From Thermosediminibacter oceani DSM 16646 (lineage in GTDB: Bacteria; Bacillota; Thermosediminibacteria; Thermosediminibacterales; Thermosediminibacteraceae), in assembly GCF_000144645.1 (NCBI RefSeq), contig NC_014377.1, positions 1,054,001-1,118,000 of the forward strand: 64,000 nucleotides of DNA. The letters are read 5' to 3'. Numbering within the stretch: the stretch's first letter is position 1; every line of letters begins with the position of its first letter. Below, one piece after another: positions 27,560 through 36,970 of this stretch. A program made the position numbers and the translations under genes. The notes beneath the pieces were generated by a model. The model did no database searches, was not told the origin of the DNA, and saw only the letters and a program-made list of their open reading frames with translations.

Positions 27560-28774
27560 ATGATGCGGTCAATGTTTTCGGGCGTTACCGGCCTGAGAAA
27601 TCATCAAATAAAAATGGACGTAATAGGCAACAACATAGCCAATGTCAATACGGTCGGTTATAAAAAAAGCCGGGTGACTTTTCAGGATACCCTGAGCCAG
27701 ACCATGAGGGGAGCGTCTTCGGCACAGGGTAATCGCGGGGGAACTAACCCGATGCAGATAGGACTTGGGATGACAATTGCGGCCATTGACACCATACACA
27801 CTCCGACCAGCCTTGAGGCCACGGGGAATATGACTGATCTTGCTATCGAGGGCGACGGCTTCTTCATACTGTCCGACGGCCAGGGTTACTACTATACGAG
27901 AGCCGGCAATTTCGGATTCGATGAACAAGGCAATCTGGTCAATACAGCCAATGGCTTTAAAGTAATGGGGTGGCAGGATTCATCGTCAAAGACGCCGCAG
28001 GATATAAAGCCGATAAATATACAGAAGGGCATGCTGATGCCAGCAAAACCCACAGATATAGTTGTGTTCGCAAAAAATCTAAACAAAGCTGACCAGGTAG
28101 TTACCATCCCGTTCAAGGTCTACGATTCCCTAGGAAGAGCCCATAACCTTACGATCACTTTTACAAATAATGGCGACAATACCTGGGACTATGACATAAG
28201 TTTCGACCCGACACTCATATCTGTATCCAGCGGTAGTGATACGGGCACGCTGGCCTTTGACCCTAACGGCAACCTTTCGGGGGGCAGTACAATAAACTCC
28301 GTTACACTTACAATAGTTGGGGCCAATCCTATTACATTCACTCCTGATTTCTCAAATGTAACCCAGTACGCAAAAGAGACCACCGTAGACCTCTCCTATC
28401 AGAACGGTTACCCGGCTGGTACCCTGCTTGGCATTTCGGTGGATTCTACCGGTACCATAACGGGCGTGTTCGACAACGGCCAGACTATGGAGCTTGCCCA
28501 GGTGGCCCTGGCGGTCTTCAACAACCCGGCGGGGCTAATGAAGGCCGGAAGGAACATGTATACTTATTCCAATAATTCGGGTGAACCGCAGATAGGCCTG
28601 GCTGGCACCGGCGGAAGGGGTACAATATCGCCGGGTTCGCTGGAAATGTCCAACGTGGACCTGGCAGAAGAGTTCACCCAGATGATAATAACCCAGAGGG
28701 GCTTCCAGGCTAATTCCAGAGTAATCACGGCATCTGACGAGATGCTTCAGGAATTGGTTAATATCAAGAGGTAA
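27560..28774 (+). CDS. flgE: Flagellar hook protein FlgE
   Basis: FlgE builds the flexible hook. The 404 residues open with the rod/hook signature FSGVTGLRNHQIKMDVIGNNIANVNTVGYKKSRVTFQD, contain IEGDGFFILSDG and close with VDLAEEFTQMIITQRGFQANSRVITASDEMLQELVNIKR. GGGGAGG lies 8 bases before the first of two adjacent ATGs. The 89-base gap before it is longer than others in the operon and carries a second GGAGG-like stretch without a frame. Confidence 0.97.
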   Translation: MMRSMFSGVTGLRNHQIKMDVIGNNIANVNTVGYKKSRVTFQDTLSQTMRGASSAQGNRGGTNPMQIGLGMTIAAIDTIHTPTSLEATGNMTDLAIEGDGFFILSDGQGYYYTRAGNFGFDEQGNLVNTANGFKVMGWQDSSSKTPQDIKPINIQKGMLMPAKPTDIVVFAKNLNKADQVVTIPFKVYDSLGRAHNLTITFTNNGDNTWDYDISFDPTLISVSSGSDTGTLAFDPNGNLSGGSTINSVTLTIVGANPITFTPDFSNVTQYAKETTVDLSYQNGYPAGTLLGISVDSTGTITGVFDNGQTMELAQVALAVFNNPAGLMKAGRNMYTYSNNSGEPQIGLAGTGGRGTISPGSLEMSNVDLAEEFTQMIITQRGFQANSRVITASDEMLQELVNIKR

Positions 28775-28783
28775 TTTACTCGG

Positions 28784-28807
28784 AGCCCGGGCTCTTTAGC
28801 CCGGGCT
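28784..28807 (+). other. Intercistronic stem-loop between flgE and flbD
   Basis: AGCCCGGGCT-CTTT-AGCCCGGGCT is a perfect GC-rich 10-bp hairpin 9 bases after the flgE stop. No T-run follows, so it is not a standard terminator. It may stabilise the 3' end of the flgE message or serve as a processing site. Confidence 0.6.
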
Positions 28808-28823
28808 GATGAAAAGAGGTGTG

Positions 28824-29021
28824 ATGTTGGTTGAACTTACGAAATTAAACGGCAAGAGGTTTTACCTCAATGCTGAGCTGATTGAGACAATAGAGCCTAC
28901 ACCGGATACCGTAATAAAACTGACTAACGAGAAGACATACATAGTGCGGGAATCGCCCGAAGAAGTGGTGAACAAGGTCATCGAATATAAAAGAAGAATT
29001 GTAAAGGGAAGTGAAGGCTGA
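28824..29021 (+). CDS. FlbD-family flagellar protein (SwrD-like)
   Basis: A small 65-residue protein with LTKLNGKRFYLNAELIETIEPTPDTVIKLTNEKTYIVRESPEEVV, the core of the FlbD/SwrD family, which in B. subtilis raises motor torque. ATG at 28824 or TTG at 28827 are the plausible starts, after AGAGGTG; the upstream in-frame ATG at 28809 overlaps the preceding hairpin. It is directly followed by motA with a 1-base overlap, which fits a stator-related job. Confidence 0.85.
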   Translation: MLVELTKLNGKRFYLNAELIETIEPTPDTVIKLTNEKTYIVRESPEEVVNKVIEYKRRIVKGSEG

Positions 29022-29827
29022 TGGATCGCGCCACAATAATCGGAATAATAGGTGGGCTTATAATTTTCCTGTGGGCCATATACATGGGGGGACCCCTTAG
29101 CGCTTTTATAAATATACCTTCAATGCTGATAGTATTAGGAGGCGTTGTGGCTTCAACTCTGATAAATTACCCCCTCTCAAAACTCATAGAGGTTGTGAAA
29201 ATACTTAAGGTTGTTTTTATAGAAAAACCGATGAGCAGTGAAGAGATAATCCGGACAATAGTAAACCTGGCGGATATAGCTAGGAGAGAAGGGCTTCTTG
29301 CCCTCGAGGATACAGCATCTCAGGTTCAAGACGATTTTATGAAAAGAGGCATAATGCTGGTGGTGGACGGTACCGATCCGGAGCTCGTTAAAAATATCCT
29401 GGAAACGGAACTAGCTTTTCTAGAGGAAAGACACAAAGAAGGCCAGAGCATATTTGAAACTATGGGCGCATTAGCTCCCGCATACGGGTTGATAGGTACC
29501 ATAATAGGTTTAATCCAAATGTTGAATAAAATAGATGATCCCAGTGCCGTAGGCCCGGGGATGGCCGTGGCTCTTATAACCACTTTTTATGGAGCTGTTC
29601 TTGCAAATTTCCTTTTTCTTCCTATTGCCGGCAAACTGAAAGTTAGAAGCAAGCAGGAGATACTGATGAAAGAGGTAATAATAGAGGGCATTCTTTCCAT
29701 ACAGGCCGGGGAAAACCCCAGGATAATTGAAGAAAAACTCAAAGCATTTCTGGCTCCGAAAGTGAGAGAAACGTTAAAAGAAAGGGCCACTTCTTCAGAG
29801 AGCGGTGATAGCCTTGCCTGGCGTTAG
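29021..29827 (+). CDS. motA: Flagellar motor stator protein MotA
   Basis: MotA forms the proton or sodium channel of the stator with MotB. The 268 residues have four transmembrane helices (about 5-25, 30-50, 148-168, 181-203), the cytoplasmic loop between helices 2 and 3, and the conserved ETMGALAPAYGLIGTIIGLI and PGMAVALITTFYGAVLAN. In B. subtilis motAB lie outside the fla/che operon; here they are inside it. Confidence 0.95.
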   Translation: MDRATIIGIIGGLIIFLWAIYMGGPLSAFINIPSMLIVLGGVVASTLINYPLSKLIEVVKILKVVFIEKPMSSEEIIRTIVNLADIARREGLLALEDTASQVQDDFMKRGIMLVVDGTDPELVKNILETELAFLEERHKEGQSIFETMGALAPAYGLIGTIIGLIQMLNKIDDPSAVGPGMAVALITTFYGAVLANFLFLPIAGKLKVRSKQEILMKEVIIEGILSIQAGENPRIIEEKLKAFLAPKVRETLKERATSSESGDSLAWR

Positions 29828-30560
29828 AAGAAGGAACGGAGGGGGTAGCGATAGCCAGCCTCCCGGTGCTCCTCTCTGGATGACCACTTACGGTGACCTT
29901 ATTACTCAGATTCTAATATTTTTCGTACTGCTATTTGCCCTTTCAAATATTGATGCCAAAAAGTTCGATATGGCTATGGCTTCTTTACAGGGCTCTTTTG
30001 GTTTATTAGATGGCGGGACAACGATGATAAATAAAGGTTTTATAGAGGGTGATGCACTCGGTGGGAATTTGTCGGGTGCCGGAGAAAGAAGGGAATTTGA
30101 GAATTTAGAAAACACCTTCCAAGAGATAATAAATGAAAATAATTTAAAAGGGATTAGGGTGGAAAGGGAGGAAAGGGGACTTGCAATAAGATTTATTGAA
30201 GGAGCCCTTTTCGATTCCGGTAAAGCTTACTTGAGAGAGGATGCCAGACAGGTACTGGATAAAATCGCACCTATCTTGAAAAAGATCCAGCGACCAATCA
30301 GAGTTGAAGGGCATACTGACAATGTACCAATCCATAACAGTGAATTTCCCTCAAACTGGGAACTGTCGACAACGAGAGCGGTTAATGTAGTCAGGTATTT
30401 TATTGAAAAACATAATATATCCCCCCATATGATCTCTGCTGCGGGTTACGGAGAATACCACCCTATTGCACCCAATGATTCGGAGAAAAACAGGGCCCTG
30501 AACAGGCGTGTAGACATAATAATATTAAATTCTTCCTCAGGAGCACAGGAGCCCAGGTGA
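29805..30560 (+). CDS. motB: Flagellar motor stator protein MotB
   Basis: MotB anchors the stator to peptidoglycan. The 251 residues have one transmembrane helix (about 28-47: TTYGDLITQILIFFVLLFALSN) with the critical Asp in the TYGD motif, and a C-terminal OmpA-like domain (IRVEGHTDNVPI, NWELSTTRAVNVVRYF). The start is GTG at 29805 or TTG at 29814; the GGTGAT just before favours the TTG slightly. It overlaps motA by about 20 bases. Confidence 0.95.
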   Translation: MIALPGVRRRNGGGSDSQPPGAPLWMTTYGDLITQILIFFVLLFALSNIDAKKFDMAMASLQGSFGLLDGGTTMINKGFIEGDALGGNLSGAGERREFENLENTFQEIINENNLKGIRVEREERGLAIRFIEGALFDSGKAYLREDARQVLDKIAPILKKIQRPIRVEGHTDNVPIHNSEFPSNWELSTTRAVNVVRYFIEKHNISPHMISAAGYGEYHPIAPNDSEKNRALNRRVDIIILNSSSGAQEPR

Positions 30561-30574
30561 ATGGAGGTAAATTC

Positions 30575-31024
30575 ATGCCTGAAGAGACAAACAATTCAAA
30601 AAGCAGGATGCAGTCCGTATTCGGCCTGCTGTTATTAATCGTATTATTCATGATAATTTCTACAGCGACTACATATTTTATTGCAAAAAATTTAATAGCG
30701 GAAGATGGAGAAAAAAAAGAAGAAAAAAAAGAAACTATAACTTATCAGTTGGGTGATTTTTTGACGAATCTCGCCGACAAAGGCTATATTAAACTTTCAA
30801 TCGTATGCATATTGAGTGATAAGGAAACGGAAAAACAGATACAGGCTAAAGAGTATGAAATAAAAGACAGAGTTTATTCCATTCTTCGGTCCAAGACATA
30901 TGACTCCGTAAAGGATAGTAAGGGTATGGAAATTCTCAAAAAAGAATTGAAAGAAAAGATAAATGCGGTGGTGGGGAAGGGGAAAGTAGAAGATGTATTT
31001 TTTACCAACATAATTGTAAACTAG
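30575..31024 (+). CDS. fliL: Flagellar basal-body-associated protein FliL
   Basis: FliL surrounds the stator and raises motor output. The 149 residues start with a short cytoplasmic stretch, one transmembrane helix (about 18-37: VFGLLLLIVLFMIISTATTY) and a periplasmic-type FliL domain (YQLGDFLTNLADKGYIKLSI). ATG at 30575 is chosen because GGAGGT lies 7 bases upstream; a GTG at 30557 is also in frame. Confidence 0.9.
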   Translation: MPEETNNSKSRMQSVFGLLLLIVLFMIISTATTYFIAKNLIAEDGEKKEEKKETITYQLGDFLTNLADKGYIKLSIVCILSDKETEKQIQAKEYEIKDRVYSILRSKTYDSVKDSKGMEILKKELKEKINAVVGKGKVEDVFFTNIIVN

Positions 31025-31041
31025 TTAAGGAGGTCTGTAAT

Positions 31042-32037
31042 TTGTCCGAAATTCTTTCCCAGAGTGAAATAGACGCTCTAATAGCTGCACTAACTACAGG
31101 TGAAATAAAAGCTGAAGAGATAAAAAAAGAAGCTAACGAAAAGAAAATAAAGGTTTACGATTTTAAAAAGCCCAATAAATTTTCGAAAGAGCAGCTCAAT
31201 ACACTCCACCTTATCCATGAAAATTTTTCAAGGCAGCTCATCACTTTTTTTTCAACCCAGTTAAGGACTCTGGTTCAAATAAATGCATCCAGCGTTGACC
31301 AGATGCCGTATTCGGAATTCATATCCTCCATTCCGAATCCGTCCATAATAGGTATTGTCGATTTCCAGCCGCTAAGGGGAGCTATAATTATTGCAATGAA
31401 CGTATCCATGGCTTTTTCAATCATAGACAGGCTTTTAGGAGGGAGCGGTGAATATAAAGATAAACCCAGAGAGCCTACCGAAATCGAGGCTAATATCCTT
31501 CACAGGGTCTATTCAAAACTTGTTAAACTGATGCAAGAAGCGTGGCAGGATATTTTAGAAATTCACCCCGTTTTTGATAAACTTGAAACAAATCCCCAAT
31601 TTGTTCAACTGGTCTCACCCAATGAGGCTGTAGCTTTAATTACAATCAATACGAGGATTGGCAAGACCGATGGGCTGATAAATATCTGCATACCTTATAT
31701 AGTAATTGAACCTGTAATGTCAAGACTTTCTACCAAAATATGGTTATCGAACAGCAAAAAGGAGAGTCCCGAGAGCTTTATAAAAACCATAACCAGAAAG
31801 TTGGAAAATGTAAATGCCGAGATAAGAGCTGAGATCGGCAAAGCTAAAATAACCGTGAGAGAATTTTTAGATCTGGATGTAGGAGATGTAATACAGCTGG
31901 ACAAGCATATTAATAGCGAAGTCGATGTTTACGTATACGATAAACTCAAATACAAAGGTATAATGGGTAAGCGAAACGGAAGGTTTGCGGTAAGAATTAA
32001 TAAAGTTATAAGTGAGAGGGATGAAGCCAATGGATGA
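31042..32037 (+). CDS. fliM: Flagellar motor switch protein FliM
   Basis: FliM is the C-ring protein that receives phospho-CheY. The 331 residues begin with the CheY-binding peptide ILSQSEIDALIAAL, followed by the CheC-like middle domain (FSRQLITFFSTQLRTLVQI) and the C-terminal SpoA domain (VREFLDLDVGDVIQLDKHI). The start is TTG after AAGGAGGT. Confidence 0.97.
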   Translation: MSEILSQSEIDALIAALTTGEIKAEEIKKEANEKKIKVYDFKKPNKFSKEQLNTLHLIHENFSRQLITFFSTQLRTLVQINASSVDQMPYSEFISSIPNPSIIGIVDFQPLRGAIIIAMNVSMAFSIIDRLLGGSGEYKDKPREPTEIEANILHRVYSKLVKLMQEAWQDILEIHPVFDKLETNPQFVQLVSPNEAVALITINTRIGKTDGLINICIPYIVIEPVMSRLSTKIWLSNSKKESPESFIKTITRKLENVNAEIRAEIGKAKITVREFLDLDVGDVIQLDKHINSEVDVYVYDKLKYKGIMGKRNGRFAVRINKVISERDEANG

Positions 32038-33118
32038 AAATCGGATTTTGTCGCAGGAGGAAATAAATGAGCTTTTGAATAAATCCCTTTCTAATCAGGA
32101 TGAAGGGGAATTTCTTTCTCAGGAGGAAATCGATGCCCTAGGTGAAATAGGCAACATATCCATAGGTACTTCTGCTACCACCCTTTATACCCTCTTGAGA
32201 AACAAAGTAACTATAACCACCCCCGATGTAGCTCTCACCACCGTAGAAAAACTGCAAGAGAAATACTCAATACCTTTTATTGCGATTATAGTGGATCATA
32301 CCGAGGGTATCGAGGGAAGCTCTATTTTAATAATGAAGGAAGAAGACGCAAAAATTATCGCTGATCTTATGATGGGAGGGGACGGCAGGAATACCGAGGT
32401 GGAACTCGATGAGCTAAGGTTAAGTGCCGTAGGAGAGGCGATGAATCAGATGATGGGATCCTCGGCCACCTCGCTTTCTACGATGTTGAAAAAAAACATC
32501 AACATTTCCCCTCCAACACTGAAACGAGTAAATTTTGCCGACGAGACGCTCCAAAGTTATTTCAAAAAGGACGAAAAGATTGTGAAGATTTCTTTTAAGA
32601 TGGAGGTGGGAGACTTAATAGAAAGCGAAATCATGCTCCTCATGACAATACCTTTTGCAAAAAAGTTAGTGAGAGAGTTGATGTCCATATCAAAGGGAAT
32701 TCCTTTCGAAACTTCAAAAAGCGATGATACGGATGAACATATTCTTGAAAATGCACCGCCCGAGCCGCAAAAGCCCTTCAATGAGAAAAAAGCAGAAAAA
32801 GTTAGCGTAAAACCTGTGGAACTCGAGGACTTCGGTGAGGCTGAAACTTCTGGTAAGAAATCTTCCCTGGATCTCATCATGGATGTTCCCCTCGAAATAT
32901 CGGTAGAATTAGGGAGGACGGTTAAAAAAATAAAAGAGATCCTGGAAATAGGACCGGGTTCAATAATTGAGCTGGAAAAACTTGCGGGAGAGCCGGTGGA
33001 TATCCTTGTAAACGGCAAGCTTATTGCCAGGGGAGAGGTTGTAGTGATCGATGAAAGTTTTGGGGTCAGAATAACCGAAATTTTAAATTCTATTGAGAAA
33101 GTACATTACTTACAGTAA
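32030..33118 (+). CDS. fliY: FliY, flagellar C-ring phosphatase/switch protein
   Basis: FliY combines a CheC-type phosphatase that dephosphorylates CheY-P with a FliN-type C-ring module. The 362 residues begin with LSQEEINELL, then a second LSQEEIDAL, continue into the CheC domain with EIGNIS and VGEAMNQMMGSSATSL, and end with the SpoA domain (VPLEISVELGRTVKKIKEIL). Two N-terminal CheY-binding-like peptides in tandem are unusual to my knowledge. ATG at 32030 follows GAGGG by 9 bases and overlaps fliM by 8. Confidence 0.94.
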   Translation: MDENRILSQEEINELLNKSLSNQDEGEFLSQEEIDALGEIGNISIGTSATTLYTLLRNKVTITTPDVALTTVEKLQEKYSIPFIAIIVDHTEGIEGSSILIMKEEDAKIIADLMMGGDGRNTEVELDELRLSAVGEAMNQMMGSSATSLSTMLKKNINISPPTLKRVNFADETLQSYFKKDEKIVKISFKMEVGDLIESEIMLLMTIPFAKKLVRELMSISKGIPFETSKSDDTDEHILENAPPEPQKPFNEKKAEKVSVKPVELEDFGEAETSGKKSSLDLIMDVPLEISVELGRTVKKIKEILEIGPGSIIELEKLAGEPVDILVNGKLIARGEVVVIDESFGVRITEILNSIEKVHYLQ

Positions 33119-33136
33119 CCGGGAGGATGAGTGAAA

Positions 33137-33496
33137 ATGGCAGGAATTTTGATCGTCGATGATGCCGCATTCATGAGGATGATGATTAAAGACATACTCA
33201 CAAAGAACGGGTATGAGGTTGCTGGAGAAGCCGAAAACGGCGCTGTTGCTGTAGAGAAGTATAAAGAATTGAAACCCAGTCTAGTCGTGATGGATATTAC
33301 TATGCCGGAAATGGATGGCATAGAAGCAGTGAGGAGGATAAAAAGCATAGACCCTGATGCGAGGATAATAATGTGTTCCGCAATGGGACAACAGGCAATG
33401 GTGATAGACGCAATACAGGCAGGAGCCAGGGATTTCGTCGTTAAACCGTTTCAGCCAGACAGGGTGCTGGAAGCCGTTAAAAAAGCTCTGTCGTAA
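33137..33496 (+). CDS. cheY: Chemotaxis response regulator CheY
   Basis: CheY carries the phosphoryl signal from CheA to the motor. The 119 residues have the acidic pair Asp8/Asp9, phospho-acceptor Asp53 (VVMDITMPEMDG), the switch Ser/Thr in MCSAMG and Lys103 (VVKPF). The start may be ATG at 33137 or GTG at 33131; GGGAGG at 33120-33125 lies between best spacings. It is very close to B. subtilis CheY and in the same operon position. Confidence 0.97.
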   Translation: MAGILIVDDAAFMRMMIKDILTKNGYEVAGEAENGAVAVEKYKELKPSLVVMDITMPEMDGIEAVRRIKSIDPDARIIMCSAMGQQAMVIDAIQAGARDFVVKPFQPDRVLEAVKKALS

Positions 33497-33509
33497 AGAA
33501 GGTTGCAAC

Positions 33510-34061
33510 ATGAAAAAAAAGTACGCTTTTTATGCTTTGATCATTTTAGCAGTATTGTTTTTAGGATTTAAAGGGAGCTTGGCGGCGCCGGGGGATGATG
33601 GCGATCCGATAGATGTAAATAATTTAAAAAAGTACAGTTTTGAAAAACCTATCGATTCACAACAGAATTATTCATCGTGGCAGAGCTTTTTGAAGTTCGC
33701 AGTGTATTTTATTACTTTAGTTTTTGTTTGCATCCTGGCGCTTATAATTACCCGGTGGCTGGCAAGATTAACACCGTATTCGCGCTGGAAGAGCAAGTAC
33801 ATGGAGGTAGTGGATGTACTTCATCTGGATTCCCATAACCGTGTATTTATAATTAAATCTCCGATCGGGCTGCAAGTACTGGCTGCATCAGAAAAGGAGA
33901 TTCGCCTTATCGGAAAGCTGGATGAAAAAACTGCGGAACTAATTTATGAGGCTGAAAATACCGGTAATTTTGAAAACAGGAATTTTGCAAATCAACTTGA
34001 TAATTTTTTAAAGAAAATAAAAAGCTTTCACAGTATTAAAGACGGTGATGCAAAATTATGA
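33510..34061 (+). CDS. fliO: Flagellar biosynthesis protein FliO (FliZ-like)
   Basis: FliO helps assemble the FliP ring of the export gate. The 183 residues have a cleavable-looking signal peptide (about 1-25), a short extracytoplasmic stretch, a transmembrane helix (about 66-87: [21 protein letters not shown]) and a cytoplasmic FliO domain ([20 protein letters not shown]). It lies between cheY and fliP, exactly as fliZ does in B. subtilis. Confidence 0.9.
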   Translation: MKKKYAFYALIILAVLFLGFKGSLAAPGDDGDPIDVNNLKKYSFEKPIDSQQNYSSWQSFLKFAVYFITLVFVCILALIITRWLARLTPYSRWKSKYMEVVDVLHLDSHNRVFIIKSPIGLQVLAASEKEIRLIGKLDEKTAELIYEAENTGNFENRNFANQLDNFLKKIKSFHSIKDGDAKL

Positions 34062-34822
34062 AGAAAAAAATTAGATGGGTCACGGCGTTTCTCGCGGCTG
34101 TAATTCTCTTGTCAATACCAATAACGGCTTTGGCTGATCCAGAGCCACCTATTCCAATGCTGGATTTTGTAAGATCGGCGCGCAATCCCCAGGAAACGGC
34201 TTTATCGTTGCAGGTCCTACTTATTCTGACAATACTGACCCTGGCTCCGTCCATCCTCATAATGATGACTTCATTTATAAGAATAGTAATCGTGTTTTCC
34301 TTTGTCCGCAGTGGTCTCGGGACTCAGCAGATACCTCCAAATCAAGTTCTCATAGGACTGGCGTTATTCATTACATTTTTCGTCATGGCTCCTGTTTTTG
34401 ACGATATAAACAAAAACGCGATTCAGCCCTATATGAGAGAAGAAATAACCACGCAGGAAGCTTTACAGTTAGCGCAAAAACCGCTGAGGGATTTTATGTT
34501 CAGGCAAACCAGAGAAAAGGATTTAGCCCTATTTCTCTATCATGCCAAACTACAAAACCAGGTAAGAACCCTAGATGATGTTCCAACTTATGTTTTAATA
34601 CCGGCTTTCATTATAAGTGAATTAAAAACCGCTTTCCAGATGGGATTTATAATATTCGTGCCTTTTCTGGTGATAGACATGATTGTGGCGAGCACTCTCA
34701 TGTCCATGGGTATGTTGATGTTGCCGCCCGTTATGATATCACTTCCGTTTAAGATACTGCTGTTCGTTATGGTTGACGGGTGGAATCTTGTTGTAAGTTC
34801 TCTTTTATCGAGTTTTCATTGA
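34058..34822 (+). CDS. fliP: Flagellar export gate protein FliP
   Basis: FliP forms the core of the export channel. The 254 residues begin with a signal peptide and contain [39 protein letters not shown] and [33 protein letters not shown], both family hallmarks. It overlaps fliO by 4 bases. Confidence 0.97.
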   Translation: MKKKIRWVTAFLAAVILLSIPITALADPEPPIPMLDFVRSARNPQETALSLQVLLILTILTLAPSILIMMTSFIRIVIVFSFVRSGLGTQQIPPNQVLIGLALFITFFVMAPVFDDINKNAIQPYMREEITTQEALQLAQKPLRDFMFRQTREKDLALFLYHAKLQNQVRTLDDVPTYVLIPAFIISELKTAFQMGFIIFVPFLVIDMIVASTLMSMGMLMLPPVMISLPFKILLFVMVDGWNLVVSSLLSSFH

Positions 34823-34846
34823 TAATGATCGGGGTGGGATGACTGA

Positions 34847-35116
34847 TTGACACAGGAGACCGTAATTTATCTTGCCCGTGAGGCCCTTAGCATGGTTATA
34901 CTGGTGTCAGCTCCAATGTTGGGCATTGGAATGCTGGTGGGACTGTTAATTAGTATTTTCCAGGCTACGACTCAGATACAGGAGCAATCCCTGACGTTCG
35001 TGCCCAAGATCGTAGTGGTGATGATGGCTATTTTGATATTCGGGCCGTGGATGCTTAATCTGATGGTAAACTTTACCGAAACTTTATTTAGAGAAATGCC
35101 CAATTTTATCCATTGA
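34847..35116 (+). CDS. fliQ: Flagellar export gate protein FliQ
   Basis: FliQ is a two-helix export-gate subunit. The 89 residues contain ISIFQATTQIQEQSLTFVPKIV between its transmembrane helices, the family signature. The start is TTG, with GGGGTGG upstream. Confidence 0.96.
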   Translation: MTQETVIYLAREALSMVILVSAPMLGIGMLVGLLISIFQATTQIQEQSLTFVPKIVVVMMAILIFGPWMLNLMVNFTETLFREMPNFIH

Positions 35117-35132
35117 GCATCGGTGAATAAAA

Positions 35133-35897
35133 ATGGAATTTATAATAGTAAATTTTTTGCTTGTTTTTTTCAGGATTTTGGGTTTTTTTATCCTAACACC
35201 GGTCTTCGGCAGGCGTGAATTTCCGGTACAGGGCAGATTGGGTGTTTCAGCGCTAATAGCCGTAATCTTATACCCGGTTGTAAATAAAATACCCCTTCCT
35301 GATAACCTGTGGGATACGGTGATCCTTTTTATCAGGGAAACAGCAGTAGGGCTTTCAATAGGGTTCATAACATTTGTAGTATTCTCGGCAGTTTATATAT
35401 GCGGTGAAATAATAGACCTGCAAATGGGCTTCGGTATAGTAAACGTCATAGATCCTCAAACCAACGCCCAGATACCGGTAATGGGGAATTTCTTTTACAT
35501 TCTGACTATCCTCATATTTTTGAGCATTAACGGCCATCATGTTTTGCTAAATGCCTTAATGAAAAGTTATGATATATTACCCCTAGGAGGAGCAGGCTTA
35601 CACGATTCTTTCCTGGAGGGAATGCTTAAGAGCTTTTTTGAAATGTTTGCTGCAGGGGTAAAAATGAGTATCCCTGTTGTTGCAGCAACTTTCCTGGCGG
35701 ATTTTGCCCTTGGCGTTATAGCCAGAACGGTACCCCAGATGAATGTGTTTATTGTGGGACTGCCCTTTAAAATAATTATCGGTTTTATTGCCCTGATTAT
35801 AGCGCTACCGATGTACGTGTTGGCCCTGGATGTTTTATTCAGCGGTAGTTACAAAAGTATACAGCTAATACTGCGAGGAATGTTGAATTCACCATGA
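35133..35897 (+). CDS. fliR: Flagellar export gate protein FliR
   Basis: FliR completes the FliPQR export channel. The 254 residues are highly hydrophobic with about six membrane spans and the conserved FGRREFPVQGRLGVSALIA and VVAATFLADFALGVIARTVPQMNVFIVGLPFKI. Confidence 0.96.
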   Translation: MEFIIVNFLLVFFRILGFFILTPVFGRREFPVQGRLGVSALIAVILYPVVNKIPLPDNLWDTVILFIRETAVGLSIGFITFVVFSAVYICGEIIDLQMGFGIVNVIDPQTNAQIPVMGNFFYILTILIFLSINGHHVLLNALMKSYDILPLGGAGLHDSFLEGMLKSFFEMFAAGVKMSIPVVAATFLADFALGVIARTVPQMNVFIVGLPFKIIIGFIALIIALPMYVLALDVLFSGSYKSIQLILRGMLNSP

Positions 35898-36967
35898 ACT
35901 TACAGCTATTTTCCCAGGAAAAAACAGAGAAAGCGACTCCCCGAAGAAGGCAAAAAGCCAGAGAGCGGGGGCAGGTTTTTTCGAGCAGGGAGCTTAATTC
36001 TGCTTTAATTCTCCTCGCAAGCTTTGTTCTTTTAAAAATTTTCGGGATTTACATATTCGAAAATACCGGTTCGTTTTTAAGGCAGTTTTTTATAGAAAAT
36101 TTAATTAGACAAGATCTCAGTATCAGTGACATTTACGGCATATTTTATTCTTCTATTGTGTTTGTATTAAAGTCGACAGCGCCCGTGGCTGTAGGCATAG
36201 TTTTAGTTGGACTTCTGGTAAATTTTTTACAGGTTGGTTTTGTATTCAGCCTCGAACCTATTTCACCTAAGCTCGACAGAATAAATCCGGTCGAGGGAGC
36301 AAAAAGGATTTTTTCCAAAAGGAGCCTGATCGAGCTTGTAAAAGCATTAGTTAAAATAATCCTGATAATTTACATATTTTATGGTGGGTTCGTTGAAATA
36401 AAAGATACTGTAGCACTGATGCTGGATATGAGCTTTACGGAATCGCTGGGATATTTTACGAGCATGATGTTTAGATTGGGATTGAAGGTAGGCATTGCAC
36501 TTTTGGTTCTTTCAGTTCTTGACTACGGTTACCAGTGGTATGAGTACGAGAAGAGCCTGATGATGTCAAAGGAAGACGTCAAAGAAGAACTCAAAGAAGT
36601 GGAAGGTAATCCGCAGATTAAATCCAGAATACGTCAGGTACAGCGCCAGATGTCGCGAAGGCGCATGATGCAGGAAGTTAAAAAGGCCGATGTGGTAATT
36701 ACAAACCCAACCCACATCGCGATTGCTTTAGGCTATGATGCGTCGGTTCATGCGGCACCTGTCGTCTTGGCAAAAGGAACCGGTGCCATTGCCGAAAAGA
36801 TAAAGGAGATAGCCGAAAGGGAAGATATACCGATTGTCGAAAATAAGCCGCTTGCCCAGACCTTGTTTAAGTCGGTAGAAGTAGGTGATATTATCCCCGA
36901 AGAGTTCTATAACGCCGTCGCCGAAATTCTCGCTTTTGTCTATAGTTTGAAGGGGAGGAGGGTGTAG
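35894..36967 (+). CDS. flhB: Flagellar export gate protein FlhB
   Basis: FlhB controls substrate specificity of export by self-cleavage. The 357 residues start with EKTEKATPRRRQKARERGQV, have four transmembrane helices (about 30-50, 87-110, 140-165, 185-210) and the autocleavage motif NPTH (VVITNPTHIAIALGY). ATG overlaps the fliR stop by 4 bases. Confidence 0.97.
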   Translation: MNLQLFSQEKTEKATPRRRQKARERGQVFSSRELNSALILLASFVLLKIFGIYIFENTGSFLRQFFIENLIRQDLSISDIYGIFYSSIVFVLKSTAPVAVGIVLVGLLVNFLQVGFVFSLEPISPKLDRINPVEGAKRIFSKRSLIELVKALVKIILIIYIFYGGFVEIKDTVALMLDMSFTESLGYFTSMMFRLGLKVGIALLVLSVLDYGYQWYEYEKSLMMSKEDVKEELKEVEGNPQIKSRIRQVQRQMSRRRMMQEVKKADVVITNPTHIAIALGYDASVHAAPVVLAKGTGAIAEKIKEIAEREDIPIVENKPLAQTLFKSVEVGDIIPEEFYNAVAEILAFVYSLKGRRV

Positions 36968-36970
36968 TAG

